Of a stretch of DNA of 64,000 nt, positions 58,372-64,000 are shown in pieces. This DNA comes from Bartonella raoultii. Lineage in GTDB: Bacteria; Pseudomonadota; Alphaproteobacteria; Rhizobiales; Rhizobiaceae. The stretch spans positions 62,001 to 126,000 of the forward strand of contig NZ_JAIFRO010000006.1 in the NCBI RefSeq assembly GCF_019659805.1, read 5' to 3'. Made by a program: the position numbers and the translations under genes. Position 1 is the first letter of the stretch. Each line of letters opens with the position of its first letter. A model generated the notes under the pieces. That model did not search any database, had not been told where the DNA came from, and worked only from the letters and a program-made list of their open reading frames with translations.

Positions 58372-59091
58372 TCAGCCCAACGCCTTTCGATAGCCTGTTT
58401 GCGTATATATCTCTAGAGAACGAAGAATTGCAGAAAAAAATGTTGAAAATAATAGATAGAGTAAGCATGCCACAAGATAAAATAACATGGGTTCATTAGT
58501 AGCGGCAACGGCTAAATTTGTTTGTCTCATAAGATCAACAAGTGAGATAGTAGAAACGAGAGATGTATCTTTAAGTAAAGTGAGCCAATTATTAGAAAGT
58601 CCTGGTAAGGCATTGCGGATTAATTGAGGAAAGACAATACGAAAAAATGTGGTTGACCGTGAAAGTCCTAAGGCTTTAGCTGCTTCGTATTGTCCTTTAT
58701 CAAAAATATTGAATGCTCCAAGCCAAACTTCACAAGAAAAAGCTGCAAGAACCATACTTAGTGCGAGAACACCGGCAATAAAAGCGTTGATACTAAAGAT
58801 TATTTCAATGTTAAAATAATCAAAAATGGTTTGAATAATATTTTGTAAACCGTAATATACTAAAAACAAAGTTAAAAGTTCTGGTAGGGCACGGAATACA
58901 GATGAAAACAGGATAGCAATAGCCTTCACTATCTTAATATTAGATCGAATCATCACGGCATTTAGGAGACCTAAAGGAAGTCCTAGAAGCCCACAGCATA
59001 AAGCCAATGATAATGTCATTCCTGCGCTAGAAAGTATAACCATCCCCCAACCCCCATTGCTAAATGATAGCAATGCTAAACTCTCAGCCAT
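58372..59091 (-). CDS. Polar amino acid ABC transporter permease (first)
   Basis: Inner-membrane subunit of the HisQ/GlnP group, 239 residues. Hydrophobic helices start at GMVILSSAGMTLSLALCCGL. The ATPase-coupling EAA loop is YEAAKALGLSRSTTFFRIVF, followed by the conserved PQLIRNALPGLSNNWLTLLK. It follows the nearer binding-protein gene by 77 bp and abuts the second permease. Together with the ATPase and the two binding proteins, it makes a complete importer for a basic or polar amino acid. Confidence 0.92.
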   Translation of the reverse strand: MAESLALLSFSNGGWGMVILSSAGMTLSLALCCGLLGLPLGLLNAVMIRSNIKIVKAIAILFSSVFRALPELLTLFLVYYGLQNIIQTIFDYFNIEIIFSINAFIAGVLALSMVLAAFSCEVWLGAFNIFDKGQYEAAKALGLSRSTTFFRIVFPQLIRNALPGLSNNWLTLLKDTSLVSTISLVDLMRQTNLAVAATNEPMLFYLVACLLYLLFSTFFSAILRSLEIYTQTGYRKALG

Positions 59092-59168
59092 TTTTGCATT
59101 CCTCGTAAAGACTTAGATAATGATTTCTAGAAATAAATAGTGTGTTTAATTTTAGTTCATATTAATAT

Positions 59169-59921
59169 TTAATAAATATCAAATGTAAAATATTTTCTCA
59201 TAATTTTCTCATAAGTTCCGTCTACACGGATTTCTTTTATTGCTTTATTGAACTTATCTTTAAGATCATCATCATTTTTACGTAGCGCGATTGCAATAGG
59301 AAAATGTGTATCTTTCAGAGTTCCTAAAAGTTTGCAGCAATATTTTCCTTCATTTTTAAGCCAAGTTAATGCATGTAATTTATCAAGAATAACCATATCC
59401 AGTCGATGATTTAAAAGATCGCGATTAACCTCTACTGTTGAAGGATAAAGTTTTACATTTACGCCTTGAAATGCATAATGATCTTCTGCATATGCAGCTT
59501 GTGTTGTATTGGATTGCACACCTAAGTTTTTACCTTTAAAGGCCTTGGCTGAGATCTCTTTAATCGTTGAACCTTTTGTAACAATGATAGCTAATGCTGT
59601 ACTATAGTAAGGGTCTGTAAAATCAATTTTTTGTAAGCGCTCTTGTGTGAGAGCGACGGAAGCAATAATAGAATCATATTTTTTTGCAAGAAGCCCAGGA
59701 ATCATTCCTTCAAAATCTTGAGTAGTAATACTACATTTGATATTCATTTTTTCGCAAAGAGCGTGAGATATATCAACATCAAAACCTTGGAGTTCATTAT
59801 TTGAATCAATATAACTAAATGGAGGGTAAGAACCTTCAGTTGCAATTTTAAGTGTTTGTGCATCGACCAATTTGGTGAACAGGGCTATATTTATTACAAG
59901 AGCTGCCGCTAAAAATTTCAT
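59169..59921 (-). CDS. Amino acid ABC transporter periplasmic binding protein (copy 1)
   Basis: Extracytoplasmic solute receptor of family 3 (HisJ/ArgT/GlnH), 250 residues. A signal peptide (KFLAAALVINIALFTKLVDA) precedes the mature chain TLKIATEGSYPPFSYIDSNN. Ligand-site blocks include GFDVDISHALCEKMN, then FTDPYYSTALAI with the conserved Asp/Tyr, and the hinge GVQSNTTQAAYAEDHY. Two adjacent Cys (YCCKLL) are unusual. I start at the ATG before KFLAAA, which follows AAGGAGAACAGA; a longer frame to 59960 is not used. It is about four-fifths identical to copy 2 by eye. Confidence 0.93.
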   Translation of the reverse strand: MKFLAAALVINIALFTKLVDAQTLKIATEGSYPPFSYIDSNNELQGFDVDISHALCEKMNIKCSITTQDFEGMIPGLLAKKYDSIIASVALTQERLQKIDFTDPYYSTALAIIVTKGSTIKEISAKAFKGKNLGVQSNTTQAAYAEDHYAFQGVNVKLYPSTVEVNRDLLNHRLDMVILDKLHALTWLKNEGKYCCKLLGTLKDTHFPIAIALRKNDDDLKDKFNKAIKEIRVDGTYEKIMRKYFTFDIY

Positions 59922-60313
59922 TCTGTTCTCCTTGGAATAAGCGGAAAAATATGAGGACATATCCTATGCTTTTATAATTTTATAATCTGTAAGTTCTTTT
60001 GGAGCAATGCAAAAATTTATCGATATTTATTTTATGCTTATAGAATGGATATCACTATTAAAAATAATTTTTTCTTTTTATAAAGCCAGAAAAAGAAATA
60101 GATATCTAATTGATTATATTATATATTTTTTATTAAGATAATTTTGTTATGAACATTTATTTATAAAAATTAAGAATAATTTTTTGCAAAAAAAACATTC
60201 AAATTTAAATATAAAAGAAAACTTTAAATCTTAAAAAGACGAAAGTAAAATATCACTCCCATTATAAATATTGGAAAGCATTGAGATAGAGATGGATATA
60301 CCAAAATTGATAT
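59922..60313. other. Spacer between the two binding-protein genes, with duplicated upstream DNA
   Basis: About 390 bp, very AT-rich. Its left part (59980-60020) nearly repeats the DNA upstream of copy 2 (61110-61151): about 42 bases with some four differences, TTTATAATCTGTAAGTTC... against TTTATAATCTATAAGTTT.... The shared segment probably contains the promoter or leader of the ancestral gene. The rest shows no gene. Confidence 0.6.
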
Positions 60314-61066
60314 TTAATAAATATCAAATGTGAAATATTTTTTCATAATTTCATCATAAGTTCCATCTTTACGAATTTCTTTTATTGCTGCATTGAATTT
60401 TTCTTTAAGATCATTATTGTTTTTACGGAGTGCAATTGCAATAGGAAATTTTTTTTCTTCCAGTGTTCCTAGAAGTTGGCAACAATCTTTTCCTTCATTT
60501 TGGAGCCAATTTAGAGCTTTTATTTTATCAAGGATTACAATATCAAGCCGGCTGCTTAAAAGGTCTCGATTGACTTCTATTGATGTAGGGTAGAGTTTGA
60601 TATTTACTCCTTCAGATGCATAATGATCTTCTGCGTATGCCGCTTGTGTTGTATTGGATTGTACGCCAAGATTTTTACCTTTAAAGGCCTTGGATGATAT
60701 TTCTTTAATTTCTGAATCTTTTTTAACAATGATGGCTAATGCTGTATGATAATAAGCATCCGTAAAGTCGATTTTTTGTAAGCGCTCTTGCGTAGGAGCC
60801 AAGGAAGAAATAATTGCATCATATTTTTTTGCAAGAAGCCCAGGAATCATTCCCTCAAAATCTTGAGTGATAATAGTACATTCGACATTCATTTTTTTAC
60901 AAAGGGCATAAGATATATCAATATCAAAGCCTTTAAGTTCGTTATTTGAATCAATATAACTGAATGGTGGATAGGAGGCATCACTGGCAATTTTTAATGT
61001 TTCAGCACTGGTCAATTGAGGGAATAACGTTGCGCTTATTATAAGAGCTACTGCTAAAAATTTCAT
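60314..61066 (-). CDS. Amino acid ABC transporter periplasmic binding protein (copy 2)
   Basis: Second family 3 solute-binding protein, 250 residues, the same length as copy 1 and collinear with it without gaps. The signal peptide KFLAVALIISATLFPQLTSA precedes TLKIASDASYPPFSYIDSNN. Differences from copy 1 cluster in the segments 30-75 and 150-200 and include surface charges, while the hinge GVQSNTTQAAYAEDHY and the C-terminus KYFTFDIY are kept. The ribosome site is again AGGAGAACAGA before ATG. It is the first gene of the transporter operon. The two receptors may differ in ligand or affinity. No Cys lipobox is seen. Confidence 0.93.
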   Translation of the reverse strand: MKFLAVALIISATLFPQLTSAETLKIASDASYPPFSYIDSNNELKGFDIDISYALCKKMNVECTIITQDFEGMIPGLLAKKYDAIISSLAPTQERLQKIDFTDAYYHTALAIIVKKDSEIKEISSKAFKGKNLGVQSNTTQAAYAEDHYASEGVNIKLYPTSIEVNRDLLSSRLDIVILDKIKALNWLQNEGKDCCQLLGTLEEKKFPIAIALRKNNNDLKEKFNAAIKEIRKDGTYDEIMKKYFTFDIY

Positions 61067-61213
61067 TCTGTTCTCCTATTGGATAAGCAAAAAACATAAG
61101 CCCTTATGATTTTATAATCTATAAGTTTTTTTAGAGCAATGTAAAAATTTATGTTTCATTTGCTATTTCTACTTATAATAATCTTCTTTAAAAAGCAGCA
61201 TTTAATTATTTAT

Positions 61214-61252
61214 ACCAAAGCTTTAGTAAACTAAAGCTTTGGTGTTTTTTTT
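61214..61252 (+). terminator. Strong hairpin with T run next to the gltA 3' end
   Basis: A perfect 13-bp stem, ACCAAAGCTTTAG at 61214-61226 and CTAAAGCTTTGGT at 61231-61243, with loop TAAA. It is followed on the plus strand by eight T at 61245-61252. The gltA stop is on the minus strand at 61251-61253, so the T run faces away from gltA; read from gltA the hairpin has an A run first and only TATAAATAATT after. It may still end gltA transcription. Confidence 0.7.
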
Positions 61253-62546
61253 AACGCATACGTTGATCTATAGGAACATAATCACGCATAGCATAGCCTG
61301 TATAGAGTTGGCGTGGTCGACCAATTTTTTGTGCTGGATCTTCAATCATTTCTTTCCATTGGGCAACCCAGCCAACACTACGTGCCAGAGCAAAAAGAAC
61401 AGTAAACATTTCAGTTGGAAAACCGAGAGCTTTTAATGTAATACCAGAATAGAAGTCAACATTAGGATAAAGCTTTTTTTCAATAAAATATTCATCATTT
61501 AAGGCAATTTTTTCAAGCTCTATAGCAATATCAAGAAGTGGATCATCTTGAATATTCAATTCTTTTAAAACTTCGTGGCAGGTTTTTTGCATAATTTTGG
61601 CACGTGGATCATAACTTTTATAAACACGGTGCCCAAAACCCATAAGGCGGAAAGGATCATTTTTATCTTTTGCACGTGCAATAAATTCAGGAATGTTCTC
61701 AACAGAACCTATTTCCTGTAACATTTTTAGACATGCTTCATTCGCACCGCCATGTGCTGGTCCCCAAAGACATGCAACACCCGCTGCAATACATGCAAAC
61801 GGATTTGCGCCTGATGATCCTGCAAGACGTACAGTAGAAGTGGAAGCATTTTGTTCATGGTCTGCATGAAGAGTAAAGATACGATCCATAGCGCGGGCGA
61901 GTACAGAGTTTACTTTATATTCTTCACAAGGAACAGAAAAGCACATACGAAGGAAATTTGCTGCATAATTAAGATCATTACGTGGATAAACAAATGCCTG
62001 TCCGATACTGTATTTATAGGCCATAGCAGCAAGGGTAGGCACCTTTGAAATAAGACGAATAGAGGCGATCATTCTTTGTTGAGGATCTGTAATATCAATA
62101 GAGTCATGATAAAATGCAGACATCGCTCCAAGGCATGCAATCATGACAGCCATGGGGTGAGAATCTCGGCGAAAACCATGGAAAAACCGTGAAAATTGTT
62201 CATGCACCATCGTGTGCTGCATAATACAATGATCAAAACTTGTTTTTTCTTGTTTTGTTGGAAGTTCACCATAAAGTAAAAGATAGCAACTTTCGAGAAA
62301 GTCTCCTTTTTCAGCAAGTTGATCAATAGGGTAACCTCTATAAAGCAATATTCCTTTATCGCCATCAATATAAGTGATTTTGGATTCACAAGAAGCAGTT
62401 GAAGTAAAACCAGGATCATAAGTAAAAGTATCCGTTTTTTTGTAGAGAGAGGCAATTTCAATAACTTCAGGTCCACTTGTACCTTTACGTATGGGAAGCT
62501 CTATTTTTGTATCATTCACAGTGATATGTGCTTTATTATCAGACAT
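61251..62546 (-). CDS. gltA: Citrate synthase
   Basis: Condenses oxaloacetate and acetyl-CoA, the entry step of the TCA cycle. It has 431 residues of the type II hexameric, NADH-regulated kind found in Gram-negative bacteria. The catalytic residues are visible: His in [11 protein letters not shown], His in [14 protein letters not shown], and Asp in [10 protein letters not shown]. The N-terminal domain starts near [18 protein letters not shown]. The 3' part matches the region long used for Bartonella typing. gltX lies upstream on the same strand with 237 bp between. The start ATG follows AAAGGAATATCTA. Confidence 0.97.
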   Translation of the reverse strand: MSDNKAHITVNDTKIELPIRKGTSGPEVIEIASLYKKTDTFTYDPGFTSTASCESKITYIDGDKGILLYRGYPIDQLAEKGDFLESCYLLLYGELPTKQEKTSFDHCIMQHTMVHEQFSRFFHGFRRDSHPMAVMIACLGAMSAFYHDSIDITDPQQRMIASIRLISKVPTLAAMAYKYSIGQAFVYPRNDLNYAANFLRMCFSVPCEEYKVNSVLARAMDRIFTLHADHEQNASTSTVRLAGSSGANPFACIAAGVACLWGPAHGGANEACLKMLQEIGSVENIPEFIARAKDKNDPFRLMGFGHRVYKSYDPRAKIMQKTCHEVLKELNIQDDPLLDIAIELEKIALNDEYFIEKKLYPNVDFYSGITLKALGFPTEMFTVLFALARSVGWVAQWKEMIEDPAQKIGRPRQLYTGYAMRDYVPIDQRMR

Positions 62547-62783
62547 TAGATATTCCTTTCAGATCCTTTTCTTCTAAAAATCAAGTTTCTGCTTCATTCG
62601 CTAAAGAGATGTATAATTGAAGCTTTTCTTACTTATGTTGAGAATAGATTGACTCTAAAAGTTGGTCCATGCAATCTAAAAATATTTTTTTATTTGTCGT
62701 TGTAGCAAATAAACGCTCTCTTTTTAACGCTCTAAGATAAAAGAAAGCTTTTAAGTTACATTGAGATATTTATAAGTATATCA

Positions 62784-64000
62784 TTAACATACTGTTGTGA
62801 TAAGTTGATCATTAATACGCTTAAGAGATTCATCTCGTCCCAATAATACAAGAATATCAAAAACACCTATCGATGTTGCATGTCCTGTGAGAGCTGCGCG
62901 AAGTGGTTGAGCAAGAGATCCAAATTTGAGATTCTGTATTTGTGCATAAGATCGAAGAGTTTCTTCTAGCATTTTGATATCCCAAGAAGAGCATGTTTTC
63001 AAGGCAAGATAAAGGTCTTTTAAAATGACCAAGCTATTTGGAGTAAGAAGTGTTTGCGCTTTTTCATCGAGTTGTAATGGACGTTGTGTAAAAATGAAGG
63101 AAGCATTATCAATGAGTTCGCACAGTGTTTTTGAGCGTTCTTTCAAACTTGGTATTGCTTGTAAAAATTGAGCACGACGTTGTTCATCAAGTTTTTTCAT
63201 TATTTGTAATCCATCTTCAGTTTTTGACAAAATATGAAGCGCGGAATTAAAAAGGTCTTGATCACTACTCATACGAATATAATGCCCATTAAGAGCATCA
63301 AGTTTTTTGAAATCAAAACGAGCTGCACCTTTATTAATATCATCAATATCAAACCAAGAAATCATCTCTTCAATTGACATGAGTTCGTCGTCACCATGGC
63401 TCCAGCCAAGACGGACGAGATAATTACACAAAGCAGTAGGAAGATATCCCATGGCGCGATAAGCATCAACACCGAGAGCTCCATGCCGCTTTGATAATTT
63501 TGCACCATTTTCACCATGAATAAGTGGAATATGTGCCATAATTGGAATATCCCATCCCATTGCATTGAAGATAATTGTTTGGCGTGCAGCATTTGTGAGG
63601 TGATCATCACCACGTATGATATGTGTAATACCCATATCATGATCGTCAACGACAACAGCATGCATATATGTAGGTGAGCCATCAGAACGAAGAATAATAA
63701 AATCATCTAAATCTTTATTCGGAAAGTGAACATCACCTTGAACACGGTCGTGTACAACAGTTTCTCCATTTTGTGGCGCTTTTATACGAATAACAGGCTT
63801 AATATCTTTAGGAGCTTCAGAAACATCACGATCTCGCCAACGTCCATCATAACGTGGTGGACGACCTTCTGCACGAGCACTTTCACGCATTTTACTCAAT
63901 TCTTGAGAAGAAGCATAGCAATAGTAAGCTTTGCCATCTTTTACCAATTGTTCTGCAACTTGACGATGACGTTCTGCACGTTCAAATTGTGAAATAGGGG
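62784..64000 (-). CDS. gltX: Glutamyl-tRNA synthetase (N-terminus outside window)
   Basis: Class I aminoacyl-tRNA synthetase that charges tRNA-Glu; in species with GatCAB it may also mischarge tRNA-Gln. The frame is open to the right edge, so the N-terminal HIGH motif is missing; about 405 residues are visible. Near the edge is [20 protein letters not shown], then YDGRWRDRD, the conserved [22 protein letters not shown] segment region, and the KMSKS-type loop KLSKRHGA. An anticodon-binding helical domain follows. Rhizobiales often have two gltX copies; I cannot tell which one this is. It is upstream of gltA on the same strand. GatB at 14.6 kb fits a mischarging pathway. Confidence 0.94.
   Translation of the reverse strand, partial: PISQFERAERHRQVAEQLVKDGKAYYCYASSQELSKMRESARAEGRPPRYDGRWRDRDVSEAPKDIKPVIRIKAPQNGETVVHDRVQGDVHFPNKDLDDFIILRSDGSPTYMHAVVVDDHDMGITHIIRGDDHLTNAARQTIIFNAMGWDIPIMAHIPLIHGENGAKLSKRHGALGVDAYRAMGYLPTALCNYLVRLGWSHGDDELMSIEEMISWFDIDDINKGAARFDFKKLDALNGHYIRMSSDQDLFNSALHILSKTEDGLQIMKKLDEQRRAQFLQAIPSLKERSKTLCELIDNASFIFTQRPLQLDEKAQTLLTPNSLVILKDLYLALKTCSSWDIKMLEETLRSYAQIQNLKFGSLAQPLRAALTGHATSIGVFDILVLLGRDESLKRINDQLITTVC

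Overview
This window is chromosomal DNA of an alphaproteobacterium of the order Rhizobiales, almost certainly a Bartonella. The signs are AT-rich DNA with long degenerate spacers, the ntrY-ntrX-trkA, clpP-clpX-lon-hup and rpsB-tsf-pyrH-frr blocks, a 1383-residue RpoB, an EipB/DUF1849 protein, an NDUFA12-like protein, LpxI in place of LpxH, and a citrate synthase gene close to the one used for Bartonella typing. I cannot fix the species.

Layout. 1-4.7 kb: the NtrY/NtrX two-component pair and the potassium-uptake regulator TrkA, then about 820 bp without a gene. 5.5-10.8 kb: a proteolysis block (ClpP, ClpX, Lon) and the nucleoid protein HU with a clear terminator. 11.2-19.1 kb: TrmFO, tRNA-Leu, trigger factor, GatB, an NDUFA12-like protein, a DUF2155 protein, a rhomboid protease and an RlmB-type rRNA methylase. 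19.2-33.4 kb: the transcription/translation supercluster tRNA-Tyr, tRNA-Gly, tuf, tRNA-Trp, secE, nusG, rplK, rplA, rplJ, rplL, rpoB, rpoC. It carries recognisable ribosomal-protein autoregulatory leaders and ends in a strong terminator. 33.4-43.7 kb: a decayed stretch, then nitroreductase, L-serine deaminase, a small hypothetical protein, a D,D-carboxypeptidase with a SPOR domain, ClpS-ClpA, HIT and Rid proteins, and EipB. 43.8-56.8 kb: rpsB-tsf-pyrH-frr, then cdsA-rseP-bamA-lpxD-fabZ-lpxA-lpxI-lpxB, the envelope and lipid A cluster. 56.8-61.1 kb: a minus-strand polar amino acid ABC transporter operon with two tandem, closely related binding proteins. 61.2-64 kb: gltA and the 3' part of gltX on the minus strand.

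How it works together. Most genes are housekeeping functions: protein synthesis and RNA polymerase, quality-control proteolysis (ClpXP, ClpAP with its ClpS adaptor, Lon, trigger factor), and outer-membrane construction (BamA, RseP and the lipid A steps).

I found no CRISPR array, prophage, insertion sequence, toxin-antitoxin pair or secretion locus, and no convincing undescribed multi-gene system. The points most worth a second look are: the copy of the 23S rRNA L1-binding stalk in the rplK leader; the multi-helix rplJ leader; the duplicated binding-protein gene with its duplicated upstream DNA; the absence of uppS and dxr from the frr-cdsA-rseP cluster; a frameshifted gene remnant after rpoC; an unreported-looking 31-codon membrane-peptide ORF before sdaA; and an NtrX without the sigma-54 contact loop.
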